NCBI GenBank assembly: GCA_903884505.1 | Contig: CAISET010000001.1 | Span: 42,796-106,795, forward strand | DNA length: 64,000 nucleotides | Origin: an uncultured Microcaldota archaeon | Lineage (GTDB): Archaea > Micrarchaeota > Micrarchaeia > Burarchaeales > Fermentimicrarchaeaceae | Reading direction: 5' to 3' | Shown here: positions 1 to 9,500 of the stretch, piece after piece | Position numbering within the stretch: position 1 is the stretch's first letter | Layout: every line of letters starts with the position of its first letter | The notes under the pieces: model-generated | The model's database searches: none | What the model saw: only the letters and a program-made list of their open reading frames with translations | Told to the model about the DNA's origin: nothing | Made by a program: the position numbers and the translations under genes

Positions 1-29
1 GCTTTGTTTCCGCCGCGGTACAAAGGGCG

Positions 30-368
30 ATGGCGGGGAAGGATGAGGCGCTTGAAAGCATGGACGGAATGGCCGCAGGCGCAGGTGCCGGCGCGGTCGC
101 TGCAGTCATATACGCAGTGGCTATGGCCATCGTGGTTCTCCTCATGGGCGGCGCTTTTTTCGGATTGGGCGCCATTACCGCGCTCGCTTCTAAGAGCCTT
201 ACGCCACTGCTTATGATGGGCGCGACTGGTCTGTTATACGGTATCCTGATGGTTGTAATCGCCATAATCACCCTGCTGATCTACTTCGCCATTTACATAG
301 CGTTTGGCGCAGTCGGCGGTGCAATCTGCGCGGCGACGATGTACAAGAAGGAGAATGCTGAGGGCTAA
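30..368 (+). CDS. small hydrophobic membrane protein, unknown function
   Basis: I do not recognise this 112-residue protein. A short acidic N-terminus (residues 1-15) is followed by about three membrane-spanning stretches, near residues 18-50 and 58-103, rich in Gly, Ala, Met and Ile. It ends in a charged tail, KKENAEG. The first ATG is preceded by AAAGGGCG, a fair ribosome-binding site. Its stop overlaps the stop of the convergent gene by three bases. It is probably an integral membrane protein. Confidence 0.6.
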   Translation: MAGKDEALESMDGMAAGAGAGAVAAVIYAVAMAIVVLLMGGAFFGLGAITALASKSLTPLLMMGATGLLYGILMVVIAIITLLIYFAIYIAFGAVGGAICAATMYKKENAEG

Positions 369-1720
369 ACCAGCGAGATGTTCGTGTCGCAGAAGTGCAG
401 GATGAACGGGTTTATCTCTCCGTTCGGACTCAGTAGAAGGACCTGGTAGGCACCCTCGTCCCTCAGGCTCAAGTTCAGGTCGTGGAGAAACTTCCCGAGC
501 CGCTTCATGTCGTTGTAGAGGAGGAGCGTTGGGATGCAGTCTATCAGCACGAAGGTCTTCCTGTATTTCTCCTTCATCCTCTTCGCGGCCGAATCCACGT
601 GCATCTTGATTGCAGTGAGCTCCTCGGGGCTGTTAATGAAGGAGAGGCCGCCCTGGTTAGCCTCCCTCCCGGGCAAGCCAAGCGTAACGAAATGGACCAT
701 CTCGGCGTCTATGCCTTCCTCCTGCAACTCCTCGAGGAAATAGGTGTGCGGGCGGTCAAGGCAGAGGAACACGCAGCTCATCTTGTTCTCCTTTGTGAGG
801 AGCTTCAGCAGCGCCGTATCGACATCGACAGAATCGATCGCAGTGGTGATTGAGGCGGCCTGCTCGGGCCGCTTTTTCAGGAGCAATTTCTCGAGCTGCG
901 CATAAACCTTCTCCACGGGAGCGGGCGCCTCCTCGGGCTTGAAGCCCATGCGGCTCGTGGCCTCGAAGAGGAGGGCGCCTGCCGTCGTGAGGATGTAGCC
1001 CGCGTTATAGAGGAAATCGGATGCGTGCCCCACGTAATAGGTGTTGGTTAGCAGCAGGTATGCGTACCAGGAATCCGATAATGCGACCATCATGAAGCCG
1101 AGGAGGAAGACGGCCCAGGGAAAGCCCAGGGGTGAGCTGAAGAATGCCATTGCGAGCCTTAGCGTGAGGAACAGGATTATCACGTCGCTGACCGGGTAGA
1201 GGAGGAGGTTAAGCAGCTTCTCCACGGGGTCAAACGGGGCTGGATACATGGGCAGCAGGACGAAGGCGGCGACTGCAAGGGCGAAGATTGCGAAGATGAG
1301 CGCGAAGATAGTGTCCCGCGGCCGGAAAATCACCCGCGTCTCCATGTTCGCCTTCACGAATCCGGCAATCATGAACGCGTAGCCGAGAAGCCAGAAAACA
1401 TCCGCCACTGTTGCATGGGGCGGCTCCCCGGAAACGGAGAAATACGCCCAGATGGTTTCCGCGACGAGCCAGAGCGCGAAGCCGATTACTATGTAGTACC
1501 AGTGGCTTGCCCATTCCCGGTTCAGCCTCTTCAGGAAAATGCGCATCCGGAGGAGCGCTAAAACCGCAAGCAGGGCGAAGAGGACAGTGAGCAGGCTCGT
1601 GATGAGCGCGGTTCCTAGCGTGCCCGGCTTTGCGAAAAGCATTGTGATGAAGTTCAGGGCGAGGAGCAGCAGGGCTATTGCGATTATCGGCCATCTCTGC
1701 CCTCCGAGGTCCATAGTCAC
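365..1720 (-). CDS. polytopic membrane protein with C-terminal DUF835-like domain
   Basis: A 451-residue protein. About eight or nine hydrophobic segments fill residues 10-260. A soluble C-terminal domain follows (about 290-451), containing FVLIDCIPTLLLYND and a preceding run INSPEELTAIKMHVDSAAK. That arrangement resembles the DUF835/RecA-like domain attached to archaeal membrane sensors: a hydrophobic beta strand ending in Asp, then a helix. Function is unknown; signalling is a guess. A second ATG lies two codons in. A TATA-like box stands 23-32 bases upstream, so the transcript is probably nearly leaderless. Confidence 0.65.
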   Translation of the reverse strand: MTMDLGGQRWPIIAIALLLLALNFITMLFAKPGTLGTALITSLLTVLFALLAVLALLRMRIFLKRLNREWASHWYYIVIGFALWLVAETIWAYFSVSGEPPHATVADVFWLLGYAFMIAGFVKANMETRVIFRPRDTIFALIFAIFALAVAAFVLLPMYPAPFDPVEKLLNLLLYPVSDVIILFLTLRLAMAFFSSPLGFPWAVFLLGFMMVALSDSWYAYLLLTNTYYVGHASDFLYNAGYILTTAGALLFEATSRMGFKPEEAPAPVEKVYAQLEKLLLKKRPEQAASITTAIDSVDVDTALLKLLTKENKMSCVFLCLDRPHTYFLEELQEEGIDAEMVHFVTLGLPGREANQGGLSFINSPEELTAIKMHVDSAAKRMKEKYRKTFVLIDCIPTLLLYNDMKRLGKFLHDLNLSLRDEGAYQVLLLSPNGEINPFILHFCDTNISLV

Positions 1721-1742
1721 AGCATTTTACTCGGCACGCCAG

Positions 1743-1752
1743 CTTTAAAAGC
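1743..1752 (-). promoter_or_regulatory. TATA box for the DUF835-like membrane protein
   Basis: GCTTTTAAAG on the minus strand, 23-32 bases upstream of the start codon, the expected distance for an archaeal leaderless promoter. Confidence 0.5.
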
Positions 1753-1803
1753 GTTCGGCTCGTCAGAGGGCGCGCGAATCAGGGAATCAGTTGCCCGCAT
1801 TCC

Positions 1804-4800
1804 TTATTTTGGCACCTTGTATACCTTCCCGGCACCGTAGTCGGTAAAGTAGACGTTGCTGCTATCCACCGCGATGCCGTAAGGGCGGCTCAGGCTACCG
1901 ACAAGGGTGGTCACGTTACCGCCTCCTATCGGAACCTTGTCCACATTTCCACCATCAAACTCGGCGAAGTAAACGTAGCTGCTGTCAACCGCTATTCCGT
2001 AAGGGCGGGAGCCGCGAGCAAGGGTGGTTACGCTCCCGCCCCCTATCGGAACTTTCTTCACGTTCCCGCCACTAGCCTCGGTAAAGTAGACATAGCTGCT
2101 GTCAACCGCTATGCTTTCCGGACCGCTCAGGCCGCTGACAAGGGCTGTCACGGTTCCGCCTCCTATCGGCACCTTGTACACTTTCCCGTCGCCATAGTCG
2201 GTGAAGTAGACGTTGCTGCCGTCAACCGTGATGCCATCCGGCTCTCTCAGGCCGCTGGCAAGGATGACCACAGTCCCGCCCCCTATCGGCACCTGGTCCA
2301 CTTTCCCGCTATTATCCTCGGTGAAGTAGACGTTGCTGCTGTCAAGCGCTATGCGGGTCGGTCCCCTCAGGCCAGTGGCAAGGGCTGTCACGCTCCCGCC
2401 GCCTATCGGCACCTTGTCTACCGCCGCGCCGCTATACACGGTGAAGTAGACGTAGCTGCCGTCAACCGCTACGTCGTACGGGGAGCTCAGGCCGCTGGCA
2501 AGGACTGTCACGTTCCCGCCTCCTATCGGCACCTTGTCCACGTTCCCCCCATTATTATCATCAAAGTATACGTTGCTGCTATCTACCGCTATGCCGGTCG
2601 GAACGCGCAGGCCGCTGGCAAGCAGTGTAGGACAGACGGCATCGGGCGGGCAGGAGCAGAGCCAGCCGCAGGAATCCCTGCTGCCGCATGTGTTGCCAAG
2701 GTCGTTGTTCGGGGTATGGCTCGGGCAGGAGAAATCGTAATTCGTGTTGTCCGTTGCCGTGTTGCTCGTGAGGTTATTTCCAGTGGCGGAGTCAAGGCGG
2801 ATGCCGGAGTCCCTGTTTGAATCTGCGATGTTGCCCGTGATGTTGTTGCTGTTCGCGCTCTGCAGCCAGATGCCGAAGTAGGTGTTTGAATTAAAGCTGT
2901 TGTTCAGGATGTTGCTGTTGCTGGCGGCGGTGAGATAAGCGCCGTAGTAGAAGTTGCTCACTACGCAATTCTTCACGGTCGCTTTGTTGACGCTGTTCAG
3001 GTGGATGCCGACGTTGTAGCCGGTGCCCGTGATGCTGCTGCCATTGCAGTCGAGCGTCACCTGATTTGCCGTGATGTCTATGCAGTCATGGCCGTTTGAA
3101 GTAAGGCCGCTTGCGTTGATTGTATAGTTGCCGGGAGCGTTAAGGGTGCATGGGCAGGAGCCCACCACCCCGCCGGGGGCGCACGCGGGTGGGGGAGGGC
3201 AGCTCGAGAGCCAGCCGCCTTCGGGGATGCTGCAGTCCCATTCCGTGGTGCAGGTGTTGCCGAGGTCGTTGTTGGAATCCAGGGTGTTGCAGTAGAAGCC
3301 ATAAACGGCCGTTGCCGTGTTGTCCGTGAAGTTGTTGTTGCCTGAAGATGAGAGGAAGAAGCCATGGTTGCCAGCCGCAGTATTCCGCGTCAGGGTGTTG
3401 TTATTGGAGCCTTGCAGCGATATGGTTTCGTATCCCGATGCGTTGTTGCCGGTGAGGTTGTTGCCGCTTGAGGCTGCGAGGGCAATGCCGTAGTAAGTGC
3501 GACCGAGGGATATGCAGGTATTGTCCGTGATGTTATTGTCGTTTGAATAAACGAGGTTGATGCCGTAGTAGTCATTGTTTGCGATGTTGCCCACAAGGTT
3601 GTTGCTGCTTGAAGACTCCAGGTAGATGCCCATCTGGTCATTCGAGCTTGCATCGTTGCCAGACAAGTAACTCCAGTTGGAATAGGACAACTCGATGCCA
3701 AGGTAGCTGTTGAACGTCACATTGTTGCCCGTGAGGTTGTTGCTATTGCTTGAATCGGCTATGATGATTCCATATTGAGAGTTTGAAGTGGCGGTGTTTC
3801 CGTTGATGCTATTGCCGTTGGAGGACTCCAGGTAGATGCCGTCGTAGTCCGAGCTGGCGGTGTTGCCCGTCAGGGTGTTTCCGTCCGCAGCATTTAGGGT
3901 GATGCCATACCTGAAGCTGCGCGGCTTGCAGTTCTGCACTACCACCCTGCTTGTCCCGTTCAGGTAGACTCCGCTGTATTCGCCGTTTTGCCCAGGGCCT
4001 ACAAACAGGTGGTTATGGCAGTCAAGGGTGACGTCAGTCGCATTTATTGTTATGCCGTTGCAGGCATCGCACACAATGTCGTCGTTTACCACCCACGCTC
4101 CCGAGGTCGTGATTGTCCCACCGCAGCCGCTGCAGACCCCATCCGCGCACGTGCCTGAGCATGCCGCCAGAGGGCAGCCCGCACCGCAGGAGGTGCTGTT
4201 GGAGCAGACCATGTTCTCGCCCTCCGGAGTGCAGACGTTGCCGCCTCCGTCGTTCTGCGGATCGACGCAGAGGAGGTTGCTATTGCCGTTGAGGCAGGCG
4301 TAGTTGCCCGCGAAGTTGTTGCCGCTTGAGCCGGAATCGATGATGATTCCGTTGTTGTTAAGGCTTACTTGATTGCCCGTGATGTTGTTATCGCTCACGT
4401 AGCTCAGGTAGATGCCGCCGTAGGGTATGCCATTCATGCTTACGGTGTTGTCCGCAATGCTGTTGCCATTGGAGGACTGCCCGTAGATGCCGGCATACGC
4501 GTTCGAGCTTATGGTGTTGCCGGTTATGTTGTTGCCGTTAGAGGAACCGAGTTGTAAGCCATAGCTGTCCGAGGTCACGGTGTTCCCTTCGATGAGGTTG
4601 TTGTCGGAGCTGGTTACGGTGATGCCGTAGAAGTTTGAGCTGACGGTGTTGCCCGTGAGGTTGTTGTTGTTGCTTGAGGAGAAAAGGCCGATACCGTATT
4701 GGTTGTTGGAATTGGCGGTGTTGCCGCTTATCGTGTTGGTGTCGCAAGAGCCATCAAAATCGAAGCCGTAGGTGTTCGAGTTTACGGTGTTGGACGTTAT

Positions 4801-6351
4801 CGCGCTGCCGGACATGCCATACACGTAAATACCCGTGGTGAAGTTGCTCACGTTGCAGTTCTCGACACTCACTCCGCTTATGCTGTAGGTATTCCAGTTT
4901 ACTATCTGCATGCCGTTGCCCCCGCCCCGGCCTGTGATGCTGTGGTGCTTGCAGTCGAGCTTCGCATCATTTGCCGTGATGTATAAGCAGTCTCCTCCTG
5001 TGGAAGCCAGATTGCTTCCCATCGTGTAGTTGCCGGGTTTATTCAGAATGCAGCCGCAGGAGCTCACCACCCAGCCTGGGGCGCATGCTGGAGGTGGAGG
5101 TGGCGGGCAGCCGGAGTTGCAGGTGATGCTGTCCAAGCATGTAGTCTCTCCGTATGGCATGCAGATGTTGCCATTGCCCTCGGTTTGGGGCACGTCGCAT
5201 TGGATGTCCGCCTGGTTCCAGCAGGCGGTGTTGCCGGTGAGCAGGTTGTTGCTGGAACCCGAGTCCGCATAGATGCCGTAGGAGTTGCTGCTTGCGAGTG
5301 CAGTGTTACCCGTGAGGTTGTTGTCCGTTGCGGAGGCGAGGTAGATGTTGATATTGCTGTTCGAGTTGGCGGTGTTGCCGGTGACGATGTTGGCCGCACC
5401 ATTAAGAATGATACCCATGTCAGCGTTCGAACTGGCTGTGTTACTTGTTATGGTATTATTGCTTGACGAGGATGCGTAGATGCCGTCCTGGTTCGCGTTG
5501 GCGGTATTGCCCGTAATGGTGTCGTAGTTGGAGGACTCCAGGTAAATGCCGGTCCAGAAATTAGTTACCGTACAGTGCCTTACCGTTACTTCTGTGGCGC
5601 TTTGCAGGTAAATGCCGATGCCGCTATACTGGTAGATGCTGCTGTTGATGGTGTGGCCGTAGCAGTCCAGAATAGAGTTGTTGGCATCCGCGGTTATGGT
5701 TATGCAGTACCCCCCATCGGTGTCGTTCAGGTCGCTGTCAAGATAATAATAGCCGGGCTGGTCGTAAACCTGGCCGCATCCCGTAAGGTTTATCGCTCCG
5801 GGCGGCGGAGTGGGGAATGGTGTCGGGCTTCCACTTGGCTGAATGACGGACGCTGGCTCAAGCCTCGCGTTTATGTCTCCGCAGACTAGTCTTTGAGTAT
5901 TGGTGCCTGATTCGGTATAGCTGACGCAGGCTGTTCCTTTGTATCTAGCGCCTGCCTCGCCCGTTGCGCCCTCGCACGCGATTCCAGTATTGGGGGAGGT
6001 TCCTCCTGTTATCCACCTGTGCTCTCCTGAGGGGACCGTGATGTCTTCCACAAGGGGAGACGTATGAAGCGCGGCAGTTGAGTTCTGGGAGCAGGAGATG
6101 CCTGTGACTTGAATGGACCTGCCCGTTGCCTGGCCGAAGTCAAGCTCCAGGGAACCGGTCACATTTCCGACTTTGAAGGTGTAGCAGGAGAAGCCTGGTT
6201 GGAAGAGGCAGGTGTTCGGCGTGGTGTTCTGGGGGCTTAGCACGCCGATGTAGAAAAGAACGGCAAGAAGAATGACGACTACGAGGATGGCCCAGCCGTT
6301 GGTGATAAGAAACTCAATAGCTGCCTGGCCACGGGCGGATTTGCCGGTCAT
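1804..6351 (-). CDS. giant surface protein: class III signal, four beta-helix modules, seven-bladed propeller
   Basis: A 1515-residue secreted protein. Residues 8-40 (GQAAIEFLITNG then a long hydrophobic helix) form a class III, pilin-type signal. A roughly 120-residue Cys-containing domain and a Pro/Thr linker (near 175-185) follow. Four right-handed beta-helix (PbH1/NosD-like) modules are built from about 23-residue repeats such as ITGNTANSN and GIYLESSN; each opens with a Cys-rich cap (CAPGWVVSSCGC type) and a strand ending in LDC. Residues 1241-1515 hold seven repeats of about 40 residues, each with VYFT and KVPIGGG, fitting a seven-bladed NHL/YVTN-like propeller. Likely an extracellular, pilus-like or cell-wall adhesin; the ligand is unknown. 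It has its own promoter. Confidence 0.85.
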   Translation of the reverse strand: MTGKSARGQAAIEFLITNGWAILVVVILLAVLFYIGVLSPQNTTPNTCLFQPGFSCYTFKVGNVTGSLELDFGQATGRSIQVTGISCSQNSTAALHTSPLVEDITVPSGEHRWITGGTSPNTGIACEGATGEAGARYKGTACVSYTESGTNTQRLVCGDINARLEPASVIQPSGSPTPFPTPPPGAINLTGCGQVYDQPGYYYLDSDLNDTDGGYCITITADANNSILDCYGHTINSSIYQYSGIGIYLQSATEVTVRHCTVTNFWTGIYLESSNYDTITGNTANANQDGIYASSSSNNTITSNTASSNADMGIILNGAANIVTGNTANSNSNINIYLASATDNNLTGNTALASSNSYGIYADSGSSNNLLTGNTACWNQADIQCDVPQTEGNGNICMPYGETTCLDSITCNSGCPPPPPPACAPGWVVSSCGCILNKPGNYTMGSNLASTGGDCLYITANDAKLDCKHHSITGRGGGNGMQIVNWNTYSISGVSVENCNVSNFTTGIYVYGMSGSAITSNTVNSNTYGFDFDGSCDTNTISGNTANSNNQYGIGLFSSSNNNNLTGNTVSSNFYGITVTSSDNNLIEGNTVTSDSYGLQLGSSNGNNITGNTISSNAYAGIYGQSSNGNSIADNTVSMNGIPYGGIYLSYVSDNNITGNQVSLNNNGIIIDSGSSGNNFAGNYACLNGNSNLLCVDPQNDGGGNVCTPEGENMVCSNSTSCGAGCPLAACSGTCADGVCSGCGGTITTSGAWVVNDDIVCDACNGITINATDVTLDCHNHLFVGPGQNGEYSGVYLNGTSRVVVQNCKPRSFRYGITLNAADGNTLTGNTASSDYDGIYLESSNGNSINGNTATSNSQYGIIIADSSNSNNLTGNNVTFNSYLGIELSYSNWSYLSGNDASSNDQMGIYLESSSSNNLVGNIANNDYYGINLVYSNDNNITDNTCISLGRTYYGIALAASSGNNLTGNNASGYETISLQGSNNNTLTRNTAAGNHGFFLSSSGNNNFTDNTATAVYGFYCNTLDSNNDLGNTCTTEWDCSIPEGGWLSSCPPPPACAPGGVVGSCPCTLNAPGNYTINASGLTSNGHDCIDITANQVTLDCNGSSITGTGYNVGIHLNSVNKATVKNCVVSNFYYGAYLTAASNSNILNNSFNSNTYFGIWLQSANSNNITGNIADSNRDSGIRLDSATGNNLTSNTATDNTNYDFSCPSHTPNNDLGNTCGSRDSCGWLCSCPPDAVCPTLLASGLRVPTGIAVDSSNVYFDDNNGGNVDKVPIGGGNVTVLASGLSSPYDVAVDGSYVYFTVYSGAAVDKVPIGGGSVTALATGLRGPTRIALDSSNVYFTEDNSGKVDQVPIGGGTVVILASGLREPDGITVDGSNVYFTDYGDGKVYKVPIGGGTVTALVSGLSGPESIAVDSSYVYFTEASGGNVKKVPIGGGSVTTLARGSRPYGIAVDSSYVYFAEFDGGNVDKVPIGGGNVTTLVGSLSRPYGIAVDSSNVYFTDYGAGKVYKVPK

Positions 6352-6376
6352 ATGCTTGGGAAGTTGGCGGAGGCGA

Positions 6377-6385
6377 CTTAAAAGG
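6377..6385 (-). promoter_or_regulatory. TATA box for the propeller surface protein
   Basis: CCTTTTAAG on the minus strand, 26-34 bases before the start codon, so transcription should begin almost at the ATG. Confidence 0.5.
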
Positions 6386-6433
6386 CTTTTCGACTTTGCA
6401 GAATGGAGCCGTTTTCCGTTGACGCTTTTAGGA

Positions 6434-6489
6434 CACGGAGTTCCGTTCCAGAAGTTAATGCCGAATTATTTGCGGAACGCAACTCCGTG
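6434..6489. other. intergenic long hairpin
   Basis: Bases 6434-6449 and 6474-6489 are inverted repeats of 16 bases with a single mismatch, separated by a 24-base loop. The hairpin lies between the two giant surface genes, so it may be a processing or termination structure for the upstream gene, or a mobile palindromic remnant. Confidence 0.6.
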
Positions 6490-6493
6490 ATAT

Positions 6494-6537
6494 GAGCGCA
6501 CGAAGAGCGAGCCGCTCTGCTGACGAGCGGTGCGCTC
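6494..6537. other. second intergenic hairpin downstream of the 1421-residue surface gene
   Basis: GAGCGCAC (6494-6501) pairs perfectly with GTGCGCTC (6530-6537). A small GAGCG/CGCTC hairpin sits inside. On the minus strand it begins 13 bases after the stop of the upstream surface gene, a position fitting a 3'-end or terminator structure. Confidence 0.5.
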
Positions 6538-6549
6538 AACCGAAAAGGG

Positions 6550-9500
6550 TCATGGGCAGGTATTTGTGGGGCAGCTGCAAATCCAGTTGCAGGAATCCTT
6601 GCTGCCGCAGGTGTTGCCGCCGAGGTCGTTGTTCGTTGGCGAACTGATGCAGTAGAAGTCATTGTTTGAATTGGCTGTGTTGCCCGTGAAGTTGTTGTTG
6701 CTCGAGGAGTCAAGGAAGATGCCGTAATTGTTTGAGCTGACGGTGTTGCCTGTGAGGATGTTGTACATGTTTGATGAGTCAAGGTAGATACCAATGTTAT
6801 TTGAATTAGCGGTGTTGCCCGTGATATTGTTGCCGCTTGACCCTTGGTATAAGTAAATGCCAATGCCGTTTGAATTGGCGTTATTGTCCGTGATGTTATT
6901 GTTGTTTGAAGACCAGACATATATGCCATAGCGGCTGTTTGAATCGGCAGTGTTGCCTGCGAAGTTGTTGCTGTTGCTTGATGGAGTTAGGAAGATGCCA
7001 TACTGATTTGAATTGGCGGTGTTGCCTGTGAGGTCGTTGTTGGTCGAGGCGGAAAGTTCGATGCCGCGGTCGTTTGAATTGGCGGTGTTGCCCGTGATGA
7101 TGTTATTGCTGTTTGAAGATGATAGCCAGATGCCATTGTTGCTGTTCGAATTGGCAGTGTTGCCGCTTATGGTGTTGCTGTCGCAATGGTTGTCAAGATA
7201 GATGCCGTAGCTGTTCGAATTGGCGGTGTTGCCCGTGATGTCGCTGCCATTTGAGCTGAGCATGTAAATGCCTTCGTTGTTCGAACTGACGTTGCTGTTC
7301 AGGATGCTGCTGCCGTTTGAGTTCCGTAGAATGATGCCAAAACCAAAGTGGTTCACGTTGCAGTTGTACACGGAAACGCCGCTTACGCCATCAAGGTTAA
7401 TCCCGGCATAGTTCCCCTGCCCACTGAGGCTATGGTGCTGGCAGTCCAGCGTGGAGCCGCTGCTTGCCGGGGGGATCGTTATGCAGTCGTTGTTTCCGTT
7501 TAGAGTTAGGTCGCTGTCCAAGGTGTATGCGCCTGCCGGCCAGAGCGTGCATGGGCAGGAGTTCACTACATAGCCGGAGGCACAGGCTGGCGGCTCGGGC
7601 GCAGGGCAGCCGGAACCGCAGGTGATACCGCAGTTCGCCTGCGTGTTGCAGTTGTTTCCGCCATTGTCCGCCTGGCTTGAATCGCAGTAAAGGTCCCCGT
7701 ATGGATTGCTGCACATACTGTTGTCTGTAAAGTTGTTGTTGCTCGACGAGTAGAAGTAGAGGCCATAAAGGATATTGCTGCTTACGTCATTGCCCGTGAA
7801 GGTGTTATTGCTTGAGCCCCACAAGTAAAGGCCGTCGTAAAAGTTGCTGACGCCGCAGTTCTCCACAGTGACACCACTCACACCGCTAAGGAAAATACCT
7901 GGATACCCTAGATGGAGTGGAGACCCGCTGATGCTGTGGTGCTGGCAGTTGAGCGTGGTGCCGTTGCTTGCAGGCGGAATTGTTATGCAGTAGTTGTTGC
8001 CGTCTAAGGTTAAGTTGCTGTTCAGGGTGTATGTGCCTGCAGGGTAAAGCGCGCATGGGCAGGAGTTCACTACATAGCCCGAGGCGCAGGATGGCGGCTG
8101 AGGCGCAGGGCACTCGGAGCCGCACGTGATGCCGCAGCCCGCCTGAATGTTGCAATTGTTTCCGCCATTGTCTATCTGGCCTGAATCACAGTAAAGGTCC
8201 CCGTATAGATTGCTGCATGCGTTGTTGTCCACGAGGTTATTGTCATTGCTCGAAGAGTCTAAGTAGATGCCCTTGTAGGTGTTCGAGTTGGCGGTGTTGC
8301 CGCTTATGGTGTTGTTGTTCGAGGAGGAGAGTTCGATGCCGCCGTAGTCTGAATTGGCGGTGTTGTCCGTTATATTGTTGTTGTTTGAAGACACCAATAT
8401 GATACCCCCATCTGTGTTTGATTTGATAGTGTTGCCGCTTATGGTGTTGTTGTCGCAAGCGCCAGTAAAATAGATGCCGACGCCGTTCGAGCTGAAGTTG
8501 CTGTCTCTTATCACGCTGTCAGACATGCCATATGCGTAGATAGCAGAGCTAAAGTTGCTCACGTCGCAATTCTCAACGGTCACTCCGCTTATGCTGTTAG
8601 TATTCGGGTTGTATAACGCGATGCCGCTGCCCCCATTTTGGTTTGTAATGCGGTGGTGCTGGCAGTCGAGGTTCGCATCATCTGCTGTGATGCTTATGCA
8701 GTTCACACCTTGTGTTTCGGTGAGGTCGGTTCCAAGCGTGTAGTTGCCGGGAACGCCCAGCACGCACTCGCAGGAGCTTACAACCCAGCCGGGGGCGCAC
8801 GCAGGCGGCTCGGGCGCAGGGCAGCCGGAGTTGCAGGTGATGCTGTCCAAGCATGCGGTGCTTCCCTCAGGCATGCAGATGTTGCCGTTACCATCGTTCT
8901 GGGGCGAATCGCAGTAGACGTCCCCCATGTTCCAGCAGGCGGTGTTGGTGGTGAGGGTGGTGCTATCCGAGCCGGATAGGTAAATGCCGAGGTTGGCGTT
9001 CTGATTGGCGGTGTTGTCGGTTAGGTTGTTGCCGGAAGAAGACATCACGATGAGCCCACAGTCGGCATTCGAATTGGCAGTGTTGCCCGTGATATTATTG
9101 TTGTTCGAGGAATACAGGTAGATGCCTTCGCCGTTTGAGTTTGCGGTGTTGCCGGTGAAGTTATTGTCATTTGAAGACTGCACGTAGATGCCAAGGCTGT
9201 TTGTATTCGAGCTGACATTGTTGCCAGTTATCGCGCTGCCGGACATGCTTTGTGCGAAGATGCCCGTGCTAAAGTTGCTGACACGGCAGTTTTGGACAGT
9301 CACTTCGCTTATGCTGCCGGTATTCGGGTTGTATAAGTAGATTCCGTTGCCCGCGCCCTGGCCTGTGATACTGTGGCCCCGGCAGTCGAGCTTCGCGTCA
9401 TTTGCCGTGATGCCCAAGCAGTCTCCGCCCAGTGTTTCGGTGAGGTCGCTTCCAAGCGTGTAATCTCCGGGAACGCTTAGCACGCATCCGCAGGAGCTTA

